A DNA stretch of 17,677 bases from UBA1413 sp964461455 (GTDB lineage: Bacteria; Bacteroidota; Bacteroidia; Bacteroidales; Prolixibacteraceae). The DNA lies in contig CAYWUJ010000043.1 of NCBI GenBank assembly GCA_964461455.1, forward strand, positions 1 through 17,677, given 5' to 3'. Made by a program: the position numbers and the translations under genes. Of the stretch, positions 6,934 to 15,058 are shown piece after piece (the first letter of the stretch is position 1; the number at the start of each line of letters is the position of its first letter). The notes beneath the pieces were generated by a model, which was not told the DNA's origin, did no database searches, and saw only the letters and a list, made by a program, of their open reading frames with translations.

Positions 6934-8063
6934 TGAAGGTCATTCTGCACGTCGCCCGTATTCTTTTAGGGGTCACTTTTATCTTTTCGGGATTTGTAAA
7001 GGGGATCGATCCGTGGGGGTCGGCCTATAAATTTATTGACTATTTCGTGCCCCTGGGACTGGAATGGCTTAACCCGGTGGCTTTTCCCCTGGGCGTTCTC
7101 CTGTCGTTCGCCGAATTCCTCATCGGCGTGGCCCTGCTCTTTGCCATCAAACCGAAGATCTTCACCTGGGGAGCCCTCCTCTTCATGGCTTTTTTCACCC
7201 CCCTCACCCTCTGGATCGCCCTGAAAAACCCGGTGACCGACTGCGGATGCTTCGGCGACGCCCTGGTCCTCTCCAACTGGGCCACCTTTTATAAAAATCT
7301 GGTGTTCATCATCCTGGCCATCCTGGTGTTTATCTTCCGGAAAAAACTCACCTGCCTGCTGGGACAGAAAACCGGCCTTTTCCTGGGCATCACCGCCGTC
7401 ATCCTCTACGCCGCCACGGTCTTCTATTCTTACCGCCATGAACCCATTATCGACTTCAGACCTTATAAAAAAGGGGTCAACATCCCTGAAGCCATGGCCA
7501 TCCCCGCCGATGCCCCGCGTGACGTCTACGAAAATACCTTCTATTATAAAAACCTGAAATCAGGGGAAGTCAAAAAATTCACCGATGAGAACTACCCCTG
7601 GCAGGACACCCTCAACTGGGTTTTCGACAGCATGGATGAATCCCGGCTGATCAAAAAGGGATATACCCCCCCGATCCATGGTTTCTCGGTAGAATCACGC
7701 GAAGGCGATAACGTATACGAGTTTTTCCTCTACGATGAAAATTACGTTTTTATGCTCATCGCCTATGACCTCGATAAGTCATCACGCAAAAACCAGGAGA
7801 AGATCAACACCCTGGCATCGTGGGCCATGGAAAACCAGATGTCCTTTATTTGTCTGACCTCCACCCTGTTCGACCGGTGCGACCAGTTCGCCGCGGAAAC
7901 CGGCGCCCCCTACGAATTCTTCCATGCCGACGAGATAGAACTCAAGACCATCATCAGGTCGAATCCCGGACTGGTGGTTCTCAAAAACGGCACCATCGTG
8001 GCCAAATACCACAACAACGATATCCCTGCCCCGGAAGCTTTCAGAAAAGAGTTTCCTGAGTAA
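6933..8063 (+). CDS. BT_3928-type protein: DoxX/MauE-like membrane domain plus thioredoxin-like C-terminus
   Basis: A 376-residue two-part protein. The N-terminal 166 residues hold about five membrane spans (6-25, 49-71, 76-98, 119-137, 147-166), beginning with the DoxX-style LLGVTFIFSGFVKGIDPWG. The loop at 102-110 reads TDCGCFGDA, a Cys-Gly-Cys motif like that of MauE-type membrane proteins that work with thiol redox partners. Residues about 170-376 are soluble. They end in a region (288-360) that looks like a thioredoxin-type fold, FICLTST followed by SNPGLVVLKNGTIVAKYH, but without a CXXC active site (Cys307 and Cys316 only). With five spans and an inside N-terminus the soluble part would face the periplasm; that topology is inferred. 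I recall this as the family named after BT_3928. Function is unknown. It overlaps the DUF1599 gene by one base and precedes tpiA by 95 bases. Confidence 0.9.
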   Translation: MKVILHVARILLGVTFIFSGFVKGIDPWGSAYKFIDYFVPLGLEWLNPVAFPLGVLLSFAEFLIGVALLFAIKPKIFTWGALLFMAFFTPLTLWIALKNPVTDCGCFGDALVLSNWATFYKNLVFIILAILVFIFRKKLTCLLGQKTGLFLGITAVILYAATVFYSYRHEPIIDFRPYKKGVNIPEAMAIPADAPRDVYENTFYYKNLKSGEVKKFTDENYPWQDTLNWVFDSMDESRLIKKGYTPPIHGFSVESREGDNVYEFFLYDENYVFMLIAYDLDKSSRKNQEKINTLASWAMENQMSFICLTSTLFDRCDQFAAETGAPYEFFHADEIELKTIIRSNPGLVVLKNGTIVAKYHNNDIPAPEAFRKEFPE

Positions 8064-8158
8064 ACGGTAATCCCGGGATCGGAGGAATACCCTTGCGGTT
8101 TCCGGAGGGCAGCTGAAAAATGGAAATAATATTAACTTGAATAATAAATCACAACAAC

Positions 8159-8923
8159 ATGAGAAAGAAAATTGTAGCAGGCAACTGGAAGTGCAATACC
8201 ACGGTCCCGGCGGGTGTGGAACTTGCCAAAGCAGTGATGAAATCGGTTGTTGCCGAAGGTGAACGCGACGTGCAGGTCATCGTATGTCCCCCGTTCGTAC
8301 ACCTCACCAGCGTGGTCGATGTCCTTGACAACCAGCGCGTGAAGGCAGGAGCCCAGAACTGCGCGGCAGAGCCCAAAGGGGCTTTCACCGGTGAAGTTTC
8401 TGCGGAAATGGTGAAATCGACGGGTGCCGCCTATGTCATCCTCGGCCACTCGGAACGCAGGGAGTACTACGGCGAAACCAGCGCCACCCTGAACAAAAAA
8501 CTGGCCCAGGTGTTCGCCCAGGGGCTGACACCCATATACTGCTGCGGAGAATCCCTGCCCATCCGCGAGGCCGGCACCCAGAACGAATATGTCAAAAAAC
8601 AGCTTGAGGAGACTGTTTTCCTTCTTCCCGAAGAGGAGTTCCTGAAAGTGGTGATCGCCTACGAGCCCATCTGGGCCATCGGCACCGGCAAAACGGCCTC
8701 TTCAGCACAAGCCCAGGAGATGCACGCCTTCATCCGCGGAGCCATCGCCGCCCGCTATGGCGACACCGTGGCTCAGGAAACCTCCATCCTTTACGGGGGA
8801 AGCTGCAAATCATCAAACGCCCGCGAACTCTTCGCCAATCCCGATGTCGACGGAGGACTCATCGGCGGTGCTGCCCTTGACCCGGCCGACTTCCTCGGAA
8901 TCATCAACGGATTCGGCAAATAA
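8159..8923 (+). CDS. tpiA: Triosephosphate isomerase
   Basis: A 254-residue triosephosphate isomerase, interconverting dihydroxyacetone phosphate and glyceraldehyde 3-phosphate in glycolysis and gluconeogenesis. The substrate-binding Asn9 and Lys11 are in AGNWKCN (7-13), the electrophilic histidine is His97 in ILGHSERR (94-101), the catalytic base is Glu169 in AYEPIWAIGTGKTA (167-180), and the phosphate-gripping loop 6 is the end of that motif. LYGGSCK and GLIGGAAL complete the phosphate site. Length is normal for the family. The start at 8159 follows an A-rich leader without a Shine-Dalgarno sequence, usual in Bacteroidota. It follows the BT_3928-type gene by 95 bases and may be in the same transcript; prmA follows 34 bases later. 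Confidence 0.98.
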   Translation: MRKKIVAGNWKCNTTVPAGVELAKAVMKSVVAEGERDVQVIVCPPFVHLTSVVDVLDNQRVKAGAQNCAAEPKGAFTGEVSAEMVKSTGAAYVILGHSERREYYGETSATLNKKLAQVFAQGLTPIYCCGESLPIREAGTQNEYVKKQLEETVFLLPEEEFLKVVIAYEPIWAIGTGKTASSAQAQEMHAFIRGAIAARYGDTVAQETSILYGGSCKSSNARELFANPDVDGGLIGGAALDPADFLGIINGFGK

Positions 8924-8957
8924 AACCACTCCTTACTGATCAAAGAAAAATGATCAC

Positions 8958-9794
8958 ATGAATACTGTTAAAATCACCGTCACCCTGCTGCCCTATGCTT
9001 CCTGGATGGCCGATCTCCTCACCGCTGAGATGGCCGCCCTGGGTTTCGACACCTTCGTCGAAACCGGGAATGGTTTTGAGGCTTTCATCCCTGAAAACCT
9101 CTACAGCGAAGAGGCCCTGGGAGAAGTTACGGGCAGCAGGGCCGGTGATTTTGCCATTTCCTGGAGCTGCGAAACCATAGCCGCCCGAAACTGGAACGAA
9201 GAGTGGGAGAAAAACTACTTCACGCCTCTGGTCATCGGAGACCGCGTGGTGGTGAGGGCTCCCTTCCATGCCAGCTTTCCGGAGTGCCCCATCGAAATCG
9301 TCATCGAGCCCAAGATGGCCTTCGGCACCGGAAACCATGAGACCACCGCGCTGATGATGGAACTGATGCTCACCCTTCCCATGAAGGGATGGGAGGTGCT
9401 CGACATGGGCTGCGGCACGGGAATCCTGGCCATCCTCGCCGCCCGGCTGGGCGCTGCCGCCATTACCGCCATCGACATCGACCCCTGGTCCTTCAGCGCC
9501 ACCAGCGAAAATATCCTCCTCAACGCCACCCCGGAAGTCACCCCTCTCCTCGGTGACGCCGCACTCCTGGGGCAGAACACCTACCACCTGGTACTCGCCA
9601 ATATCCAGAAAAATATCATCCTCGGTGACCTGGAGAAATATGCCGCTATCCTCCGCCCCGGAGGACTTCTTCTGGTCAGCGGCTTCTTCACGGAAGACCT
9701 CCCCGACATCCGCGCAAAGGCCACCGCCCTCGGGTTAACCCCCGGAGATGCCATGGAGAAAAACCGGTGGACCGCCGCACGGTTCAGCAAATAA
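8958..9794 (+). CDS. prmA: Ribosomal protein L11 methyltransferase
   Basis: A 278-residue SAM-dependent methyltransferase of the PrmA family, which trimethylates ribosomal protein L11. The N-terminal part (1-60) is the L11-recognition domain. The linker motif NWNEEWEKNYFTPL precedes the family-specific IEPKMAFGTGNHETT (about 115-129), the SAM-binding VLDMGCGTGILAI and the acidic end of the second strand, AIDID. VLANIQKNII occupies the position of the usual NPPY-like motif. Length is close to that of Bacteroidales PrmA (about 275-285). It lies 34 bases after tpiA on the same strand, probably the last gene of the DUF1599 transcript. In the gap, TGATCA occurs at 8937 and 8951, so a small hairpin could form just before the ATG. 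Confidence 0.95.
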   Translation: MNTVKITVTLLPYASWMADLLTAEMAALGFDTFVETGNGFEAFIPENLYSEEALGEVTGSRAGDFAISWSCETIAARNWNEEWEKNYFTPLVIGDRVVVRAPFHASFPECPIEIVIEPKMAFGTGNHETTALMMELMLTLPMKGWEVLDMGCGTGILAILAARLGAAAITAIDIDPWSFSATSENILLNATPEVTPLLGDAALLGQNTYHLVLANIQKNIILGDLEKYAAILRPGGLLLVSGFFTEDLPDIRAKATALGLTPGDAMEKNRWTAARFSK

Positions 9795-9833
9795 CCCCCG
9801 ACGATATTCTGACAGATCATTCTCCCTGCCGGC

Positions 9834-9846
9834 TGCAATAATTGCA
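9834..9846. promoter_or_regulatory. 13-bp palindrome upstream of the clpB promoter
   Basis: TGCAATAATTGCA is a perfect 6-1-6 inverted repeat. It lies 25 bases upstream of the proposed -33 box of clpB, where an activator or repressor could bind. The neighbouring ATTGCACTC resembles one arm of the HrcA operator CIRCE, but the second arm is missing, so CIRCE is not supported. Confidence 0.4.
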
Positions 9847-9870
9847 CTCATTCCCAAAAGATTATGACAA

Positions 9871-9903
9871 TTTGTCGGTTTCGGGCCGTTGGTTCCATAT
9901 TTG
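9871..9903 (+). promoter_or_regulatory. Likely clpB promoter, Bacteroidota -33/-7 type
   Basis: TTTG at 9871-9874 fits the -33 box and CATATTTG at 9896-9903 fits the -7 consensus TAnnTTTG at seven of eight positions. The spacer is 21 bases, at the upper end of the usual range. Transcription would begin near 9909, leaving a leader of about 27 bases before ATG 9936. Confidence 0.55.
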
Positions 9904-9935
9904 TACTTTCCCCGGAGATCAAATAAGGAAATACC

Positions 9936-12527
9936 ATGATGAACTTCAGCAACTTTACGATAAAATCGCAGGAGGCCTTGCAGCAGGCCTTTCAGATCGC
10001 CCAGGCCGGCAACCAGCAGGCCGTCGAAACCGGGCATATCCTCAAGGCTTTGTTTTCGGAGGCCGAGAGTGTGGTGCAATACCTTCTTAAAAAATCGGGG
10101 GTCAACACCCCGGCTTTGCAGCAGGCCCTGGACCGCGTGGTGGAGGGGTATCCGCGGGTGACCGGAGGCGAAGCCTACCTCTCCACAGTATCGGCCAGGG
10201 TGATGCAGAAAGCCCTGGGTCTGGCCCAGGAAATGGGGGACCAGTTCGTATCGGTGGAGCACATCCTGATGGCCTTGCTCGATGCCGGCGACCAGGTGAG
10301 CCAGATGCTCAAGGACAGCGGAGCCACGGCCGAAGCCCTCAAAAAAAGCATCGCCGAACTCAGGAAAGGCTCAAAGGTAGATTCCCAGACTGCCGAGGAG
10401 CGTTTTGACTCTCTCAACCGGTATGCCATTAACCTGAACGAAAGAGCGCGGTCGGGCAAACTCGACCCTGTCATCGGCCGCGATGACGAAATCCGCCGTA
10501 TCCTGCAAATCCTCTCCCGCCGCACCAAAAACAACCCCATTCTCATCGGGGAACCGGGAACCGGGAAAACCGCCATCGCCGAAGGACTGGCGCACAGGAT
10601 CGTCAGGGGCGACGTCCCCGAAAACCTCAGGTCGAAACAGGTCTTCTCGCTTGACATGGGGGCCCTGATCGCCGGAGCCAAATACAAAGGAGAATTCGAA
10701 GAGCGCCTGAAAGCCGTCATCAACGAAGTGGTCAAATCGAACGAAGAGGTGATCCTCTTCATCGACGAAATCCATACCCTGGTGGGCGCCGGAAAAAGCG
10801 AAGGAGCCATGGATGCCGCCAACATCCTCAAACCCGCTCTGGCCAGGGGTGAACTCAGGGCCGTGGGGGCCACCACCCTGGCAGAATACCAGAAATATTT
10901 CGAAAAAGACAAAGCCCTCGAACGCCGCTTTCAGGTGGTCCACGTCGACGAACCGGGAACCCAGGAGGCCATCTCCATTCTCCGGGGTCTGAAGGAAAAA
11001 TATGAAAACCACCACAAGGTGAGAATCAGGGACGAAGCCATTATCGCTTCCGTGGAATTGTCGCAACGCTATATCTCAGACCGCTTTTTGCCCGACAAGG
11101 CCATTGACCTGATGGATGAGGCCGCGGCAAAACTCAGGCTCGAGATGGACTCGGTTCCCGAGGAACTCGACGAGATAGAACGCCGTATCACCCAGCTCGA
11201 AATCGAAAGGGAAGCCATCAAGCGCGAAAAGGATGAAAAGAAACTGGCCCTGCTGAGCGAGGAGATTGCCAACCTTAAGGAGGAACAGTCAAAATACCGT
11301 GCCAGCTGGGAGGCCGAAAAGAGCATCATCAACGCCATCCAGAAGATCAAGTCCGAAATGGAAGATATACGCTTCGACGCTGAACAGGCAGAACGGCAGG
11401 GCGACTATGGCCGGGTGGCAGAACTCCGCTACGGAAGGATCCGCGAAAAAGAGGGAGAACTCGAAAAACGCAAGGGTGAGCTCGCCCTGATCCATCAGCA
11501 GGGCAGCATGATCAAGGAAGAGGTGGATGCCGAAGATATCGCCGGGGTGGTATCACGCTGGACGGGGATTCCGGTATCGCGCATGCTGCAGAGTGAAAGG
11601 GAAAAGCTCCTCCACATGGAGGACGAACTCCACAACAGGGTGGTGGGACAACACGAAGCCATCACCGCTGTTTCCGATGCCGTACGCCGCAGCCGTGCCG
11701 GCCTCCAGGACGAACGTCGCCCCATTGGCTCCTTTATCTTCCTGGGCTCCACGGGCGTCGGAAAGACAGAACTCGCCAAAGCCCTCGCCGAATACCTCTT
11801 CGACGACGAAAACATGATCACCCGTATCGACATGTCGGAATACCAGGAAAAATTCTCAGTCACCCGGCTCATCGGCAGCCCTCCCGGCTATGTGGGCTAT
11901 GACGAGGGGGGACAGCTCACCGAAGCCGTCAGGCACAAACCATACTCCGTGGTCCTCTTCGACGAAATCGAAAAAGCCCACCCCGATGTGTTCAACGTCC
12001 TGCTTCAGGTCCTCGACGACGGCCGTCTCACCGACAATAAGGGACGGGTGGTCAACTTCAAAAATACCATTATCATCATGACCTCCAACCTGGGGTCCCA
12101 GCTTATCCAGGAGAACTTCTCCCGGCTGAATGCCGGCAACAGTGCGGAAATCATCGAAGAGACCCGCGAAGAACTCCTCGAATTGCTGCGCCGGTCCATC
12201 AGACCCGAGTTCCTGAACCGCATCGATGACACCATCATCTTCTCGCCCCTCTCGAGACAGGATATCCGCCAGATCGTCAGGCTTCAGTTTGCCAGGATTG
12301 CCGAAAGAGTCACCCGGCAGGATTTCCGGATTACCATTACCGAAGAGGCCATCGACTGGCTCGCCGGTGTGGGCTACGACCCTCACTTCGGCGCCCGGCC
12401 GGTGAAACGGCTCCTCCAGAAATATCTGCTCAATGAGCTCAGCCGGAAAATCCTTTCCGGAGATATCGACCGGGAGAAACCCGTGGTCATCAGCGTCAGA
12501 GACGAGGAACTGGTTTTCAGCAACTGA
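9936..12527 (+). CDS. clpB: Disaggregase ClpB (Hsp100)
   Basis: An 863-residue Hsp100 ATPase that, with DnaK, pulls proteins out of aggregates. The N-domain covers about 1-145. The first AAA+ ring domain has Walker A GEPGTGKT (205-212) and Walker B VILFIDEIH (272-280). The coiled-coil middle domain, rich in Glu, Lys and Arg, spans about 405-525 and separates ClpB from ClpA and ClpX. The second AAA+ domain has Walker A GSTGVGKT (604-611), Walker B VVLFDEIEK (672-680), and the GYVGYDEGGQLTEAV pore region. Length is normal. There is no IGF/L loop for ClpP visible to me, as expected for ClpB. The gene begins ATGATG; the second ATG at 9939 would give MNFSNFTIK, which is how I recall Bacteroidales ClpB starting, so 9939 may be the true start. 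It has its own promoter and terminator. Confidence 0.98.
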   Translation: MMNFSNFTIKSQEALQQAFQIAQAGNQQAVETGHILKALFSEAESVVQYLLKKSGVNTPALQQALDRVVEGYPRVTGGEAYLSTVSARVMQKALGLAQEMGDQFVSVEHILMALLDAGDQVSQMLKDSGATAEALKKSIAELRKGSKVDSQTAEERFDSLNRYAINLNERARSGKLDPVIGRDDEIRRILQILSRRTKNNPILIGEPGTGKTAIAEGLAHRIVRGDVPENLRSKQVFSLDMGALIAGAKYKGEFEERLKAVINEVVKSNEEVILFIDEIHTLVGAGKSEGAMDAANILKPALARGELRAVGATTLAEYQKYFEKDKALERRFQVVHVDEPGTQEAISILRGLKEKYENHHKVRIRDEAIIASVELSQRYISDRFLPDKAIDLMDEAAAKLRLEMDSVPEELDEIERRITQLEIEREAIKREKDEKKLALLSEEIANLKEEQSKYRASWEAEKSIINAIQKIKSEMEDIRFDAEQAERQGDYGRVAELRYGRIREKEGELEKRKGELALIHQQGSMIKEEVDAEDIAGVVSRWTGIPVSRMLQSEREKLLHMEDELHNRVVGQHEAITAVSDAVRRSRAGLQDERRPIGSFIFLGSTGVGKTELAKALAEYLFDDENMITRIDMSEYQEKFSVTRLIGSPPGYVGYDEGGQLTEAVRHKPYSVVLFDEIEKAHPDVFNVLLQVLDDGRLTDNKGRVVNFKNTIIIMTSNLGSQLIQENFSRLNAGNSAEIIEETREELLELLRRSIRPEFLNRIDDTIIFSPLSRQDIRQIVRLQFARIAERVTRQDFRITITEEAIDWLAGVGYDPHFGARPVKRLLQKYLLNELSRKILSGDIDREKPVVISVRDEELVFSN

Positions 12528-12563
12528 TCCTCTGCGGAGGGTTCTCCTTCTACATGTTCTCCT

Positions 12564-12608
12564 GCCATCCCGGGCCAGACACGTTCTTGTCCGGGATGGC
12601 TCTTTTTC
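12564..12608 (+). terminator. Rho-independent terminator after clpB
   Basis: GCCATCCCGG (12564-12573) pairs perfectly with CCGGGATGGC (12591-12600), and TCTTTTT follows at once. It lies 36 bases after the clpB stop codon. Confidence 0.9.
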
Positions 12609-12758
12609 ATCCTGAAGGCCGGCATCTCGCGGAATCAGGTTCATCACCCCCGCCTGGCCATCTGTCATCCGGGACCATAAATGCCCTGCCTTTGAAACAG
12701 AATTTCTGAGCTGTTGGAATATCTGATATTTTTCATTACTTTACATCGAAGGAAGTTC

Positions 12759-12766
12759 TACTTTTG
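12759..12766 (+). promoter_or_regulatory. Possible -7 box of the gcvT-serC transcript
   Basis: TACTTTTG matches the Bacteroidota -7 consensus exactly. No good -33 box is seen. Transcription would begin near 12773, just before the AGGA at 12776-12779 and the ATG at 12785, and would leave the TTG at 12764 outside the message. Confidence 0.4.
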
Positions 12767-12784
12767 GCATTTAAAAGGATAATC

Positions 12785-13879
12785 ATGATAAAAACGGTTT
12801 TCAATGCCTTCCACAAAGCCATGGGAGGCAAAATGGTCGATTTCGCGGGCTTTGAGATGCCCGTGGAATTCAGCGGCATCAGGGAAGAACACATGACGGT
12901 GCGCACGGGCGTCGGTGTTTTTGATGTTTCCCATATGGGCGAAATATGGGTGAAGGGACCGCAGGCCCTGGCGTTGCTCAGCAAGGTAGGATCCAATGAT
13001 CCCACGGGTCTGGTACCCGGACAGGCGCAATATTCCTGTTTTCCCAACGGGAAGGGGGGGATCATCGATGACTACATTGTCTATTGCTTCTCTCCTGAGA
13101 AATATATGCTGGTCGTCAACGCCTCCAACATTGAGAAGGACTGGGATTGGATCGTCAGCCAGAACAGCATGGGAGCGGAACTGGAGAATGCTTCCGGCCG
13201 CATCAGCCAGTTGGCGGTGCAGGGGCCCAAAGCCCTGGAAACCCTCCGGAAAATCACCCCCACCGACCTCGCCGCCATGAAGTATTACACCTTTGTCACC
13301 GGGGAACTGGCAGGCGTCCCCGAAGTCATCATTTCGGCCACGGGTTACACGGGAGCCGGAGGATTTGAACTCTATTTCCACAACAACGACGCCGAAAAGA
13401 TATGGAAGGCCGTTTTTGACGCCGGTGTTGAATTCGGCATCAAACCCATCGGGTTGGGTGCCCGCGACACCCTGCGCCTCGAAATGGGATTCTGCCTCTA
13501 CGGAAACGATATCGACGATACCACTTCGCCCATTGAGGCCGGACTGGGATGGATCACCAAGTTTAACGGAGACCGCAAATTCGTGGACCGTGAATTTCTG
13601 ACCCTACAGCAAAAAGAGGGGGTCACCCGCCGCCTCAGGGGATTTGTCATGCGCGAACGCGCCATTCCCCGCCATGGATACCCCCTCTACAATGCCGAAG
13701 GGACCATGATCGGTACGGTGACCTCAGGAACCATGTCGCCCGTGCTGAACCAGGGAATCGGAATGGGTTACCTCTCCAAGGAATATACCGCCTTCGGCAC
13801 CACCATTTACGTCGGAATCCGCGACAAGAAAATCCCCGCCGAAGTGGTCAAACTCCCCTTTATCCAGAACATAAAGTAA
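12785..13879 (+). CDS. gcvT: Aminomethyltransferase, T-protein of the glycine cleavage system
   Basis: A 364-residue T-protein: it takes the aminomethyl group from the lipoyl H-protein to tetrahydrofolate, releasing ammonia and 5,10-methylene-THF. Motifs: VDFAGFEMPVEFSGI (18-32), GVFDVSHMGE (44-53), GGIIDD (91-96) with the Asp matching the family's catalytic aspartate, VVNASNIEKD (110-119), GYTGAGGFELY and GLGARDTLRLEMGFCLYGND, and near the C-terminus TSGTMSPVLNQGIGMGY. The frame is open back to a TTG at 12764, but ATG 12785 is preferred: it has AGGA five bases before it, gives the family N-terminus, and the -7 box covers the TTG. The H- and P-protein genes are not in the window. serC follows after 23 bases, linking glycine cleavage with serine synthesis. 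Confidence 0.96.
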   Translation: MIKTVFNAFHKAMGGKMVDFAGFEMPVEFSGIREEHMTVRTGVGVFDVSHMGEIWVKGPQALALLSKVGSNDPTGLVPGQAQYSCFPNGKGGIIDDYIVYCFSPEKYMLVVNASNIEKDWDWIVSQNSMGAELENASGRISQLAVQGPKALETLRKITPTDLAAMKYYTFVTGELAGVPEVIISATGYTGAGGFELYFHNNDAEKIWKAVFDAGVEFGIKPIGLGARDTLRLEMGFCLYGNDIDDTTSPIEAGLGWITKFNGDRKFVDREFLTLQQKEGVTRRLRGFVMRERAIPRHGYPLYNAEGTMIGTVTSGTMSPVLNQGIGMGYLSKEYTAFGTTIYVGIRDKKIPAEVVKLPFIQNIK

Positions 13880-13902
13880 CGAACCATAAAACATCAATCA
13901 CC

Positions 13903-14976
13903 ATGAAGAAACACAATTTCTACGCAGGGCCTTCGATCCTGCCCGAATTCACCAAGGAAAAGACGGCCGAAGCCATCATGAACTTTGCAGGTACCGAACT
14001 GTCGGTCATGGAAGTATCGCATCGCAGCAAGGAATTTATCGCCGTGATGGAAGATTCCCGCCAGTTGATCAAAGAACTCCTCGACGTTCCTGAAGGATAT
14101 ACGGTACTCTTCCTCCAGGGGGGTGCCAGCCTCCAGTTCCTGATGGCTCCCATGAACCTTCTCAAGAGCAAAGCCGCCTACCTCAACACCGGGGTATGGG
14201 CATCCAAAGCAATCAAGGAAGCGAAAACTTACGTGGGTGACGTGGTCGAAGTCGCCTCTTCGAAAGACAAAAACTTCAACTACATTCCCCGGAACTTCGT
14301 GGTTCCCGCCGATGTTGACTTTTTCCACTACACCTCCAACAATACGATCTATGGCACCGAGATTCTGAAAGATCCCGACGTGTCAGTGCCCCTGGTGTGC
14401 GACATGTCGTCCGACATTCTGAGCCGTCCCATCGACGTGTCCAAATATGACCTCATTTATGCCGGTGCCCAGAAGAACTTTGGCCCTTCGGGAGCTACCG
14501 TCATCATCGTGAAAAACGAAGCCCTGGGCAAGACAGGCCGTTCCATTCCGACCATGCTCAATTACCAGACCCATATCGATGCCGATTCCATGTTCAACAC
14601 CCCGGCAACGGTGCCGGTCTTCGGATGCCTGCAGACCCTTCTGTGGATCAAGGAACAGGGAGGCGTTGCGGTCATGGAAAAACGGAACAAGGTAAAAGCC
14701 GAAATGCTCTATGCCGAAATCGACCGCAACAAGATGTTCGCATCCACGGTGCCTAATGCTGAGGACCGGTCGCGCATGAACGTCACCTTTGTCATGAATC
14801 CCGAATATGCGGAACTGGAAGCTCCTTTTGGCGCCTTTGCCAAATCGAGGGGTTTGCTGGGACTGGCAGGTCACCGCTCTGTTGGAGGCTTCCGCGCCTC
14901 CCTCTACAATGCCATGCCGCTAGAAAGCGTCCAGGCCCTGGTCGACGCCATGAAAGACTTCGAGAAACAAAACTAA
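13903..14976 (+). CDS. serC: Phosphoserine aminotransferase
   Basis: A 357-residue PLP enzyme of the class V aminotransferases, converting 3-phosphohydroxypyruvate and glutamate into phosphoserine and 2-oxoglutarate. It begins NFYAGPSILP (5-14), the SerC hallmark; GGAS (73-76) binds the cofactor phosphate; CDMSSDILSRPID (166-178) holds the Asp that contacts the PLP ring nitrogen; and YAGAQKNFGPSG (186-197) has the Schiff-base lysine at 191. GHRSVGGFRASLYNA near the C-terminus includes the substrate-binding Arg. Length fits the family (about 355-362). It lies 23 bases after gcvT. A strong terminator follows, before serA, so serA may be transcribed at a lower level than serC or from its own promoter. 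The phosphatase SerB is not in the window. Confidence 0.97.
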   Translation: MKKHNFYAGPSILPEFTKEKTAEAIMNFAGTELSVMEVSHRSKEFIAVMEDSRQLIKELLDVPEGYTVLFLQGGASLQFLMAPMNLLKSKAAYLNTGVWASKAIKEAKTYVGDVVEVASSKDKNFNYIPRNFVVPADVDFFHYTSNNTIYGTEILKDPDVSVPLVCDMSSDILSRPIDVSKYDLIYAGAQKNFGPSGATVIIVKNEALGKTGRSIPTMLNYQTHIDADSMFNTPATVPVFGCLQTLLWIKEQGGVAVMEKRNKVKAEMLYAEIDRNKMFASTVPNAEDRSRMNVTFVMNPEYAELEAPFGAFAKSRGLLGLAGHRSVGGFRASLYNAMPLESVQALVDAMKDFEKQN

Positions 14977-14984
14977 AAAACCAT

Positions 14985-15034
14985 GCCATGACCGTCATTC
15001 CACCCCGTGGTGGACCCTGCGGTCATGGCTTTTT
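14985..15034 (+). terminator. Intrinsic terminator between serC and serA
   Basis: GCCATGACCG (14985-14994) is perfectly complementary to CGGTCATGGC (15020-15029), with an inner stem CCACC/GGTGG (15000-15004 with 15009-15013) and a five-T run (15030-15034). It begins nine bases after the serC stop. Confidence 0.88.
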
Positions 15035-15058
15035 ATTTACTCAAACGGAGAATAAGTG

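Noticed and set aside
9841..9865. CIRCE operator for HrcA upstream of clpB
   Set aside because: Only one arm (ATTGCACTC) is similar; no matching GAGTGCTAA arm follows after nine bases.
12764..12784. TTG-initiated extension of gcvT
   Set aside because: The extra seven residues are not in the family, the TTG overlaps a -7 box, and ATG 12785 has AGGA at the right distance.
15056..15058. GTG start for serA
   Set aside because: ATG follows at once at 15059, with better spacing to GGAG, and gives the family N-terminus MKKILIATEKPF.
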